Shown piece by piece: positions 55,385 through 64,000 of a stretch of 64,000 bases of DNA. How positions within the stretch are numbered: the first letter of the stretch is position 1; each line of letters starts with the position of its first letter. Where the stretch lies: assembly GCA_963971225.1 (NCBI GenBank), contig OZ020270.1, positions 66,222,932 to 66,286,931 on the forward strand, written 5' to 3'. This stretch comes from Melieria omissa (taxonomy: Eukaryota; Arthropoda; Insecta; Diptera; Ulidiidae). The translations under genes and the position numbers were made by a program. The notes beneath the pieces were generated by a model. The model was not told the origin of the DNA, made no database searches, and saw nothing but the letters and a program-made list of their open reading frames with translations.

Positions 55385-56071
55385 CTAATATGTCATCGCG
55401 CTGGTCACCGTCTCCTTAAATGTCGGCTTGCCCATCATCAACGCACTGCGACGTGTCTCGGGATCATGCAGACCTTCAATGAACGACTCAATCTTCATCC
55501 TTTCGAGATCATCAGCGCCGAATTTTGGGTAGCACAACTGTACGAGCCGCTCAATGTCTGCTGCATATGTCTGCAGCGCCTCGTTGGCTCTTTGCCTGTG
55601 GTTCTTCAGCTCACAGTAGTACAGCGTATGGTTGTGCTCGTTGCTGTACTTCGCTGCCAACGCTCTCATGATGGCCTCATAATCACTTCTCGAACATTCC
55701 GGAACTGATTTCATTACCTCAGTCGCAGGACCTTTCAGCGCCAGTGCCAATCTCCGACCCTTCCTGATATCGGTCCACTGATTTTCCAAAGCAGCTAAGT
55801 CGAATTGCAGTTTGAATGTATCGAACGGCGTAGCACCATCATAAGTAGGCACTTCTGTTCGGGTGGCGAAACTTTCCGAAACTGGCGGCAAACATTCTCG
55901 TGGCTGTACCTCTCTAAGCCGCTCGTCGATTTTTCTGTTTAACGAATCCTCCAGACTGTCAACTCGTTTGTCTAAATGTTCTACTCGCGTCTCCAGGTGC
56001 TCAACTTTCACATTAATCCTGTCTGAAATCTCTTCCACTTTCTGCTCCAAGCGCGCAGAATTTTCCTGAAG
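55385..56071 (-). pseudogene. gypsy B gag, N-terminus missing
   Basis: Continues the capsid-like region (RTEVPTYDGATPFDTFKLQF, YCELKNHRQRANEALQTY) with a shortened coiled coil: the 11-residue series and most of the 12-residue series seen in A are absent. The reading starts inside LTR-derived sequence at the deletion join. It stops at 55385 (TAA after SAMTY); the zinc-knuckle region downstream (CWTCGKQGH-like, near 55240) lies beyond this stop. Confidence 0.85.
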
Positions 56072-56300
56072 CAGTTTTCTTATCGCGCCGAAGTTTCTTG
56101 CAACTTCCAATTGGAAAGCGCTCGACCATTCTCACACAGCCCATTTCTTCGAAAACCATCCTTGCCATATCGGATTATACCAAGCAACTTATACCAAATT
56201 TGCCGTACTTCAAAGTGCATGCCTAAAAGTATGCTTGGAAAACATTCGTGTAGAGAAAAGCATTCCTGTACAGTACGACACAGAGTTTCTCATCGTATCA
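56072..56300 (-). repeat. partial 5' LTR of gypsy B
   Basis: Matches the part of the 3' LTR from about 51448 to 51676. The remainder toward gag is deleted. Confidence 0.9.
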
Positions 56301-56384
56301 ATATTAAAATACAAATATTTTGAATGTATCTTTTATGAACTGAGATAATTTTCATTGTTAATATAAAGTTTTTTCAAATCCGTT

Positions 56385-56500
56385 TGTATGGGAGGTAGTC
56401 GAAGTTTTGGTCCGATTTCAATGAAATTTTGTACTGTAAGTGCTTTACTGATACAATAACTGTATACCGAATTTCATTTATATACGACCACTCCTTCTAT
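56385..56500 (+). repeat. dispersed TATGGGAG/GTCCGAT-type repeat
   Basis: Begins GTATGGGAGGTAGTC and contains TTTTGGTCCGATTTCAATGA, a word pattern common in short dispersed fly repeats. Single copy here. Confidence 0.4.
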
Positions 56501-56512
56501 TTTTATCATTCC

Positions 56513-56882
56513 GCTATATGAACTCGCAACACTGTGCTGCGTCACGTTGTAGTTGAAATACAGTTTCCTACGCGCAGCCGAACACATTCTCTTGCAAAAA
56601 TTGAAGAATAAATTGAAGAAGTGCGAAAAAGTGTAATATGGGCTGTCCATGCACTTTTTCAATTTATTCTTAAATTTTTGCAAGAGAACGTGTCGGCTGC
56701 GCGTAGGAAACTGTATTTCAACTACAACGCGACGCAGTTGTGCGCAGGCACGTCTCTCCGCCGCACGCGACTATGTCGCTGTATACGCTGTCATATGGTA
56801 CTGCATTATTTACAAAAAAATTAACTACGCTGAGCTGTGCTGCGTGTGTGGCCTGCGTGCCCGTATACGCCTAGGCTAAGAA
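56513..56882. mobile_element. element N carrying a hairpin insert
   Basis: Outer sequence matches the inverted complement of 42490-42690. Between about 56539 and 56735 sits a palindrome with arms of roughly 90-100 bp (for example TAGTTGAAATACAGTTTCCT and its complement) around a ~17-base loop. The hairpin is exactly what the 42490 and 49431 copies lack. Confidence 0.75.
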
Positions 56883-56885
56883 TTT

Positions 56886-57060
56886 GGATTTAGGGAGCGC
56901 AAAGTCGAGTCCAAGGACACAAAAAGTCCATTGAACTCGATCAATGCTCTGGAAAGAGGAGCATTCTGCGCATTAAAAATGAAGGGAATCACAATGGGCC
57001 CAATAGGGCCTCCGAGTGGAACTGCAAAATGCACACTGCCCTTCTTTAACCTAACCTAAT
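56886..57060 (+). other. LOA-like 3' end fragment
   Basis: Contains AATCACAATGGGCCCAATAG, GGCCTCCGAGTGGAAC and a CCTAACCTAA terminus, the same layout as 16190-16287. 5'-truncated; no coding sequence remains. Confidence 0.7.
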
Positions 57061-57173
57061 AATTCTACACGATATGTATAAGTTAAGATATTTATTATCT
57101 AAATATTATTATTATTATTGATAGGGATAGTGCACTGCGACCTAGTAGATCTATTGTGCCCCCTTCTTGGACC

Positions 57174-58411
57174 TCAAAGACTATCAGTGAGTCCAGTATC
57201 CAAGAGAAATTTTAGTATGTTTCCTAAACCTCTGGATACCCAGTCCGCACCCGATATGAGGTGATCCCCCAGGTGCTTCTTTCTCTTATGCATGAGTACA
57301 GGGCATTCTCCTAGTATATGTATCGCAGTCTCGTTTTCCTGCAAGCAGAACCTGCAATACCCGTTTTCACGAATTCCTAGTTTAGTTAGATTATAGTTCA
57401 ATCTACAATGCCCTGTAAGCATTCCCGTGATAATCCTAAGATTATTTTTTGATAAAGTCATACAGTCCTCGAATCGTTTCCTATTATAGGATCCGCTAAC
57501 CAGCTTCGAATGCTCTAGACCTGGTTGATTTTCCCAGTATTGATTCCTTCTGGTTATCTCGTCCTTTCTCAGTAAGATGGAAGAGGCTCCTTTTCCCAAC
57601 CCACAAAATGGTTCCGGGCAGACGAAGGGTGTGGAAGCCCCCTTCTTGCCAGCTCGTCAGCCCGTTCGTTCCCTTCAATGCCGGTGTGGCCCGGAACACA
57701 AAGTACCCAGACCTTATTGTAACGGCCAAGTTCATTCAGCTTCTCGAGGCACTCCAATACCAGTTTCGAGGACACCTGATAGGATCTAAGAGCCTTGATA
57801 GCCGCTTGGCTGTCAGAAAGGATGGCAATTTTCCGGTTCCAGTAGTTCTTCACCAGATTGAAGTGAGCACACCTTTCAATGGCGTATATTTCCGCCTGGA
57901 AGATAGTGGTGTGCTTTCCCATCGGCTCCGAGTATCTTATCCTCGGCCCATATACTCCTATCCCGGTGCCTTCCTCCGTTAAGGAGCCATCTGTGTACCA
58001 GGATATCATGTGCTTGTCTATCGAATATGTCTCCGATATACCTACCCATCTCTTTTTGTTACTAAGTTCAGTTTTGAACCGTTTGACAAAGCTGAACTTC
58101 GGTGAGATTGTGTCCCTCGGTATTGCGATTTCGAGGTGCTGATGCGTGAGAGTATCAATCCTCTTACGACTCAGGAATCCCTCCGCTCCGATATTAACAC
58201 CAGTCATCCGTAGGAGAGCCCTCTTCGCCTGGGTCTGTATGTGTAAGTGAAGAGGTGTGAGTTCAAGAAGAACCTCCAAGGATGCTGTTGGACACGTTCT
58301 CATAGCCCCTGTTATGCAAACGCATGCCAGTCTTTGTAGCTTACTAAGCGCCTTGATAGTGGTCGACTGGCTGGTCTTGCTTGCCCAGACAGCCGAACCA
58401 TACGTTATCAT
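57174..58411 (-). pseudogene. LOA-like element 3: RT thumb, RNase H, Cys-His tail
   Basis: Segment 58411-57569 begins in the RT thumb (MITYGSAVWASKTS), then RNase H: WYTDGSLTEEG (first acid), FQAEIYAIERC, LSDSQAAIKAL and PGHTGIEGNERADELARRG. A frame change near 57580 leads to 57599-57174 with ITGMLTGHCRLNYN and the finger CRFCLQENETAIHILGEC. Order and motifs match the other LOA-like elements. The RNase H segment itself is uninterrupted. Confidence 0.88.
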
Positions 58412-58440
58412 GGGTCTTACAATCGCCGTGTAGATCCATC

Positions 58441-59329
58441 TCAGTATAGATCCATCTCAGTGAAAGCCCTAGTGGCCTTCCTTATCGTTGCCTCCTTCTG
58501 GAATTCTATCTCTACCCCATCCAGACGTATGGGTCTAAGAGCATCAAGTTTGTATTTTCTTGTGAAGGGTACAACGGTGGTCTTCGCCTGATTTATATTC
58601 AGCCCCACCTTTGTGCACCATTTCTTGGTCAACCTTAGTCCCAAGGTTATCCTTTCCCGCAGGGTATCTTCAAATGTTCCCCTGCATAGGATTACTATAT
58701 CGTCCGCATAACCCTGAACCGTTAGGCCAGCGTTAGTTAGCTCTTGTAAAAGATCATCAACCACGAGGCTCACCAGAAGAGGAGATAGTACCCCCCCTCT
58801 GTGAACAGCCTCGGGTTGTGTTTGCTAATACTAGGCCACCCGTACTAGTCTGTATCTCCACCGACCTAGTAGCGAGCATACTATGTATCCAGCCTCTTAG
58901 GGTGTTAGTCAAGCCCCTGCTGGTTAACGAATTGTCTATGACTTCATGAGAGGTATTGTCAAAGGCCCCCTCTATATCCAGGAAGGCACATAGTGCCATT
59001 TCCTTCTCTTCCAGACTTTCCTGCAACACACTTGTCAGCTGGTACAAAGCAGTCTCGGTGGACCGACCTACCCTATAGGCATGTTGACAAGTATGCAGAG
59101 GGTTGTCTAATAGGACTGTCGTCCTTATGTAGTTGTCCACAACTTTCTCTAGAGTTTTCAGTACAAATGAAGTTAGGCAAATTGGCCTGAAGGATTTCGG
59201 ATGAAGTGGATCCTTCTTCCCGGCCTTCGGTATAAAAACTACCTTTGCCCTTCTCCAGGCTTCTGGTATATAGCCCAGTGCCAGACTGGCTCTAGTTATT
59301 TTCAGGAAGTGGTAATTAAAGAGACCCAT
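58441..59329 (-). pseudogene. LOA-like element 3: reverse transcriptase
   Basis: Segment 59329-58757 holds FRPICLTSFVLKTLEKVV, CQHAYRVGRSTETALYQL and FLDIEGAFDN. A frame break near 58775-58800 follows, inside the QGGxxSP block. Segment 58773-58441 holds the catalytic GYADDIVIL and VGLNINQAKTTVV. The KYLGV-type block expected before the thumb is missing, at a place where TAGATCCATCTCAG is duplicated in tandem (58433-58460). Confidence 0.88.
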
Positions 59330-59376
59330 CCCTTTCTATAGTAGGGCCGGAAAAATGCCGTCGGGCCCAGGTGACT

Positions 59377-60500
59377 TCAGTGGTTTGAAGGTATTAACCG
59401 CCCACTGTACCCTTTCCTCCGTGCATATTTCCTTTGCCACTCTCCCGTCTCTCTTAGAGATCCTGCATAGCGCCCCAGCCTTGCCATAACCTTGAAGAGT
59501 CTGGACGCCTCACAGGTTTGTTCTATATTTTCACAGAAATTTCTGAAATTTCTTCGCTTGGATTCCCTGATCTCCTTATTATAGAGTGTCAGAGTGCTCC
59601 TATACTCGGACCAGATCCCGGTTCGTTTCGCCCGGTTAAATAACCTGCGAACCTTGCTTCGCAGTATACTGAGGTCCTTATTCCACCAGGGTACGTCCCT
59701 GGAGGAAGCAATCTTGCTGACCGGGCAGCTGGCCTCATACGCATCGACGACTACCTTATTAAAGCAGTTCACCATAGTATTTAGTTCCATAGAATTCCTG
59801 ATATTATCCCCCAACCCAAGGTTGGCGGAGTTAAGACTCAGTGTTTCCTGAAACTTTTCCCAGTCTGTTCTCCTGGGATTTTTCAAAACTTTCCTAACTG
59901 AAGCAGAACCTTCAATGTTAAACCGTATTATTCTATGATCCGACATTGAAGGCTCCCCAGAAACCCTCCAGTTTTTAACCAGTTCGGAGCTTAGAGTATT
60001 TCCTAGGGTTATGTCTAGGACCTCCTCTCTTGAGCTGGTTACAAACGTTGGTATATTTCTCACGTTATTGCTTCTAATTTATTGCTAATAATAAATTCTA
60101 AAAGGTACTCACCCCTTTGATTTGTATCGCTGCTTCCCCAGGCCTCGCTGTGCGCATTCGCATCGCAACCCAGTATAAGTGGCAGCTTCTTCAGCTCACA
60201 GTACCTCACCAGTTTAGAGACTGCCTCTGGCGGAGCCAGGGTGTCCTCTCCTGGGAAGTAACCTGTGGCCATCACTATCTCCTGAGCGGTCCCGATTGTT
60301 AATACCGGTATCTGTACCGCAACCAGGTCCCTAGAAAGGAAATCTGGAAGACATATAAAGTTCAAACCATTGGTTACTAACATGGAGGCTCTTGGGTTAT
60401 TACATCTGATATCCCACAGAAGCGGCCTTTGCGTGGTGCAGATTGATCTGCGCAACTGCGGTGCTGGTCATAGCGGCCTTAGCGTTTTCCGGCGCCGCCT
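59377..60500 (-). pseudogene. LOA-like element 3: endonuclease and linker
   Basis: Begins near 60490 (QINLHHAKAASV), continues after an apparent short deletion with SMLVTNGLNFICLPDF, ATGYFPGEDT and GCDANAHSEAWGSSD (60455-60060), and then TFVTSSREEVLDITLG and the catalytic MSDHRII (60063-59377). The deletion removes the stretch that carries the QEPW glutamate in related elements. The linker has WWNKDLSILRSKVRRLFNRA. Nonfunctional. Confidence 0.85.
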
Positions 60501-60616
60501 TCATGCTCCGTCAGACCGCTCTCCTTATCCAGGTCCGACAGGGAGACTCTATCGGAGTCTTCGTTGTCAGCGGCCATGCTAAGCATCGAGAGGTCGATCG
60601 CATCGATCCCCTCGAC

Positions 60617-61303
60617 TTAGTGAGGTAGGAGGCTAATCTCCTCGACGCCCTCACTGCTGGCAGCCTCTTTCTCTACAAGTGTGGCCACCTCCTTTGGAAT
60701 TACGGCTTCGCCTTCCGCAGGAGTATCTGGTGCCGGCGTATCAGCCACCTCCGGCTGCTCGCGGCGCTTATGCACATGCACTGGTACAGTGCCAAACCTG
60801 TACCGCAGGACACACTTGCACTTCTTAATGGCCTCTATCGATCGGTCGTCGACCCCGATCGTCAGGACCTTGCCATTCTTTTCGTCCCTTGAACGGAAGA
60901 TTCTCCACAGATTAGTGTGCAGCCCCTCGTTTTGTGCGATGAGCAAATCGAAGAGCTGTTTATTGTCCTTCCCTGCAGCCTTCGGGAGGTAAACAGTCAG
61001 CAGATGTACGCCGGGTATAAGGTCCCCGTCGCACGTTGCCAGCTTTACCCCCTTCCAGCCAGGTAGAGTGGGGACTAGGCCCTCGAGCCATTCTGCTGTG
61101 TCGGCACTTGCACAGTCAACCAGTATGAGTCCTGGTCGAAAGTGTATGCCATCGAACTGGAGTTTAGCCCTCCAGCCCTTACACATTTCTGCCACAAGTG
61201 CATCTTCAATCTGACCCTGTTCCTCTCTGGAGAGTATGTTTACAGGGAAAGATGCCGGGTTGGTTGGTTGGTTGGTTAGAGTGGTAATGCCCCAGGCATC
61301 CAA
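60617..61303 (-). CDS. LOA-like element 3 ORF1, open
   Basis: A 228-codon open frame from ATG 61303 (MDAWGITTLTNQP). Central region RPGLILVDCASADTAEWLEG and GVHLLTVYLPKA, with NKQLFDLLIAQNEGLHTNLW and VLTIGVDDRSIEAIKKCK, matches the DUF4780-like domain seen in the ORF1 of element 1. C-terminus Pro/Glu-rich. It lacks the longer basic N-terminus of element 1's ORF1, so the true start may be further upstream or lost. Likely an RNA-binding chaperone of retrotransposition. Confidence 0.65.
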   Translation of the reverse strand: MDAWGITTLTNQPTNPASFPVNILSREEQGQIEDALVAEMCKGWRAKLQFDGIHFRPGLILVDCASADTAEWLEGLVPTLPGWKGVKLATCDGDLIPGVHLLTVYLPKAAGKDNKQLFDLLIAQNEGLHTNLWRIFRSRDEKNGKVLTIGVDDRSIEAIKKCKCVLRYRFGTVPVHVHKRREQPEVADTPAPDTPAEGEAVIPKEVATLVEKEAASSEGVEEISLLPH

Positions 61304-61310
61304 TTAGCGC

Positions 61311-61479
61311 AGATGCGCCGTTTTGAAACCACTATCTTGATTCAACCTAGGTAGATGGTTGTTATACTCCCGGTGACTAAAACCGCTATAGCCAATTCGA
61401 GAGGTTTAGAAAGGCAAGAAGTGAGCTTACCTTGTAGTCCTTGATTTCGTCAACGTTCGTAAACGTCGGTTTACCTAGA
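61311..61479. other. junction between elements 3 and 4
   Basis: A GGTTGGTTGGTTGGTTAG run at 61258-61276 lies at the ORF1 start of element 3. The rest is probably 5' UTR of element 3 and/or 3' UTR of element 4. Confidence 0.4.
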
Positions 61480-61484
61480 GTTTT

Positions 61485-63248
61485 TCACCGTCTCCTTGCT
61501 AGGGCCGGGCAATCGCAGAGAAAGTGTTGAATCGTTTCCTTTTCCTCGGGATTATTGCAGCTTCTACAGCAGGTATTATGAGGAATGCCCATTTTGGCAG
61601 CATGCTCTCCAATGGGCCAGTGACCCGTGATGACAGCGGTGAGCCTGGCTGCATCACGTCGGCCTCTGTTAATTAATTCGGCTGATTTGTTCCTGTCGTA
61701 CCTTGGCCATAAGGATCTGCTGATTTTACAGGAACGCATCCGAGCCCACCTGGTATCAGCTTTAGCAAGGAAGCCTTTGGAGATTTCACTCTTTATGGAA
61801 CCAATTGGGATGCGGACCATTTCCGCTACCCGTTCCTCAAGTGCGGAACCCCCCCTGGCTAGCTCATCCGCTCTTTCGTTACCCTCAATGTTCTTGTGCC
61901 CCGGCACCCAGATTAGGGTAACTTGGAACCGACGAGCCAGATCCCTTTAGGCCTCCTTACATTTCCACACCAGCTTGGATTTTATAACCGACGAGCCCAA
62001 CGCGTTGATGGCAGCTAGGCTGTCAGATAGTACGCATATGCTGTTTTTGTAGGTGGTATCGTCCAAAGCCATCCTACAGGCCTCTTTAATAGCGAAAACT
62101 TCCGCCTGGAAGACGCTAGCTGTGTTGGGAGGCGAATGGATTTACTGAGCCTCAGCTTCTCTGAGTAGATTCCCGCCCCTACACCTCAGTCCATCTTTGA
62201 TCCATCAGTGTAGATTTCGGTATCGCTCCCACTTGTGACTCTTCCTTTCTTCCATTCCGAACGGGATGGAATACGTCTGCCATACCTTTTCCCGAAGAAT
62301 ACAGTGGGAATTTTATAGTCTGTCTCCGCAGTGTGTGCATTTTGCACTTGATCTAGTATTGACCCGTGCCCATACGGTTTATTCTTCCAGCATCCTATCT
62401 CTCTTAACCTGAGAGCACTTAGAGTGGCGGTGTTAACGATATGAAGATCTATCGGAAGTAAGTGCGTCAATACATTCAGAGCCTCCGTAGGGCAGGATTT
62501 AATCGCCCCTGTTGCTATCGCGCATGCTGTTCTTTGTATTCTGCTCAGCTTTGTGGTGTTATAGTCCCTCCTGAGAGCTTTCCACCAAACTAAGGAACCA
62601 TAAGAAAGGATAGGACGTACAACCGTTTTGTACATCCATAGCATTAGGTCTGGACGGAGCCCCCATTTCCGGCCAATCATCTTTTTACAGGCGTACAGAG
62701 CAAAGCCCGCTTTGCTGGCTCTGTGTTCGATGTTTGTTTTCCAGTTTAGCTTTGGATCCAAGATTACCCCCAGGTACTTGGCGCTAGACGAGAGGGATAG
62801 TGTCGTTCCGTTCAGCATAGGTAATCTGAATCTAGGTATCTTGGTACGCGTGGTGAAAAGCATCAGTTCGGTCTTACTTGGATTAAGGCATAGCCCACGA
62901 CCCGTGCACCAAGCTCTCAATCTTTTCAGCGCTGCCTGAAGGATATCACTGATCACTTCGAGACACATCACCACCACGACGTCATCCGCGTATGCCACGA
63001 CTTTGATACCTCTACCGTTTAATTCAGCTAGTATTCTATCCAGGGCACAAGCCCAAAGTAGAGGTGATAGAACTCCTCCTTGGGGGGTGCCTCTGTTTAG
63101 GTATTTGATCAGCGAACTTTTCCCCCAGTTAAGCGCTGATCTCCCTTGAATGGAGCATTGTTGTTATCCAGCCGCAGATGTCTACATTAACTCCAAGGTA
63201 TTCTAGCGATTCCCGGATCGCATCTATACGGATGTTGTTGAAGGCCCC
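61485..63248 (-). pseudogene. LOA-like element 4: RT palm to Cys-His tail
   Basis: Segment 62998-62186 opens with the catalytic AYADDVVVV, then NPSKTELMLF, AKYLGVILDPKLNWK, WGLRPDLMLWMYK and ILSYGSLVWWKA, ending in the RNase H start IYTDGSKMD. Stops follow near 62186. RNase H continues in pieces, then 61907-61485 gives PGHKNIEGNERADELARGG, VITGHWPIGEHAAKMGI and the finger CCRSCNNPEEKETIQHFLCDC. At least two frame breaks between 62190 and 61910. Confidence 0.87.
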
Positions 63249-64000
63249 TCAATATCCATCCAGTGTATACTCTTTGTGTTCTATGGACTTTTCCACCGTC
63301 CTCACAACCTCATGGAGTGCCGTTTCCGTGGACTTCCCCTTTAGGTATGCATGTTGGGCATCAGATAACTTGCTTCCTACCACATTCCTGATGTGCAGGT
63401 CGAGCAGTCTCTCGAAGGTTTTAAGTACAAAGGATGTTAGACTTATCGGCCGAAAATCCTTTGCTGACTCGTGTCCCCTTTTTCCCACCTTGGGAATAAA
63501 GACAACTTTGACCCTTCTCCAACTAGAAGGGACGTATGGAATTGTTATGCATGCTCTGAAAATTGCAACGAGCCAAGGAATTATTCACTCCTGCGTGGCC
63601 TGAAGCATCATAGGAAAGATTCCATCCGGTCCAGGTGATTTGTAGGCTGAAAAACTTTTGATTGCCCATGCAACTTTGTCTTCCGTTATAATCATTGTCT
63701 TCCGTCCTTACAACCTCATGGAGTGCCGTTTCCGTGGACTTCCCCTTTAGGTATGCATGTTGGGCATCAGATAACTTGCTTCCTACCACATTCCTGATGT
63801 GCAGGTCGAGCAGTCTCTCGAAGGTTTTAAGTACAAAGGATGTTAGACTTATCGGCCGAAAATCCTTTGCTGACTCGTGTCCCCTTTTTCCCACCTTGGG
63901 AATAAAGACAACTTTGACCCTTCTCCAACTAGAAGGGACGTATGGAATTGTTATGCATGCTCTAAAAATTGCAACGAGCCAAGGAATTATCCACTCCTGC
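63249..64000 (-). pseudogene. LOA-like element 4: RT fingers, duplicated
   Basis: DFRPISLTSFVLKTFERLL and AQHAYLKGKSTETALHEVV are encoded twice, at 63488-63290 and 63894-63700, because of a 406-bp tandem duplication. An SPGPDGIF-type block lies between them (63610-63640). The duplication places a second copy of the fingers in line, so no functional enzyme can result. Confidence 0.88.
63297..64000. repeat. 406-bp tandem duplication inside element 4
   Basis: 63297-63702 recurs from 63703 to the window edge at offset 406, with only isolated differences (for example CTGAAAATT versus CTAAAAATT, ATTCACTCC versus ATCCACTCC). The second copy probably continues past the edge. Confidence 0.9.

Larger units (their letters stand above)
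51254..56300 (-). mobile_element. Ty3/gypsy retrotransposon B, rearranged
   Basis: 3' LTR 51254-51676 and a partial 5' LTR 56072-56300, with ATAT on both sides (51250-51253, 56301-56304). Coding layout as in A, on the minus strand. The first part of the 5' LTR's inner side, the primer site and the gag N-terminus are deleted: gag joins the LTR directly near 56072. Further small deletions hit RT and integrase. Inactive. Its left part is also present at 44313-45846 through the tandem duplication. Confidence 0.93.
57105..61310 (-). mobile_element. LOA-like non-LTR retrotransposon 3
   Basis: Minus-strand element with ORF1 (61303-60617), endonuclease, RT, RNase H and Cys-His tail, ending in a TAATAATAAT tail (plus-strand ATTATTATTATT at 57108-57120). 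Reading frames are broken at several points and parts of the endonuclease and RT are missing. A truncated relative lies at 26320-26790. The 5' end is approximate. Confidence 0.88.
61480..64000 (-). mobile_element. LOA-like non-LTR retrotransposon 4, cut by window edge
   Basis: Minus-strand RT, RNase H and Cys-His tail of another LOA-like family (the one whose relic is at 18462-18835). The 5' half lies beyond the window. It carries an internal tandem duplication (63297 onward). Confidence 0.88.

Overview
This window reads as a transposon graveyard from an insect genome, most probably a fly (Diptera); a tephritid-like relative would fit but is not proven. I infer this from the mix of element families: mariner and Tc1, a P-like element with a THAP domain, LOA/I-group non-LTR retrotransposons, a Ty3/gypsy family with a GTGTCAGAA primer site, DD41D mariner relatives, and tRNA-derived SINEs. 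I found no convincing host protein-coding gene. One AT-rich stretch with a GC-richer upstream block (about 19080-19860) could be a host promoter and 5' UTR, but support is weak.

Layout. 1-300 is the 5' end of a mariner. 660-8583 is a P-like element whose transposase is split by a LOA-like retrotransposon (2917-6882) with a 300-bp GAATA tail; it also holds a 471-bp MITE with a perfect 8-bp target duplication. 8640-9083 is a Tc1 fragment. 9995-16287 is a second LOA-like element, split by an apparently intact mariner (13999-15290). 16912-20375 has a hairpin MITE, decayed minisatellite, a LOA relic, the possible promoter and a 300-bp TAATA array. 20582-23434 is a hAT-like element with nested insertions. 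23570-27318 has Tc1, DD41D and an unclassified subterminal-repeat element.

27390-35498 is a foldback element with 0.5-kb arms; one arm is split by a 6.2-kb gypsy element (29158-35309). 35502-39970 is a patchwork: mariner relic, LOA 3' module, a second SINE family, a gypsy 5' end fused to a DD41D transposase, and a hAT-like relic. 39647-52787 is a recent head-to-tail tandem duplication (unit about 6.2 kb). The second unit carries a 744-bp mariner and the first carries the exact TA-TGA-TA scar expected from excision of that mariner. The duplication ends inside a second gypsy copy (51254-56300). The window closes with two more LOA-like elements on the minus strand (57105-61310 and 61480 onward).

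How it works together: almost nothing here is functional. The only element with a whole transposase and matching ends is the mariner at 13999-15290. The value of the region is its stratigraphy: target duplications, nested insertions and paired filled/empty sites let the order of events be read directly. All family assignments are by eye from motifs and ends, without database searches.
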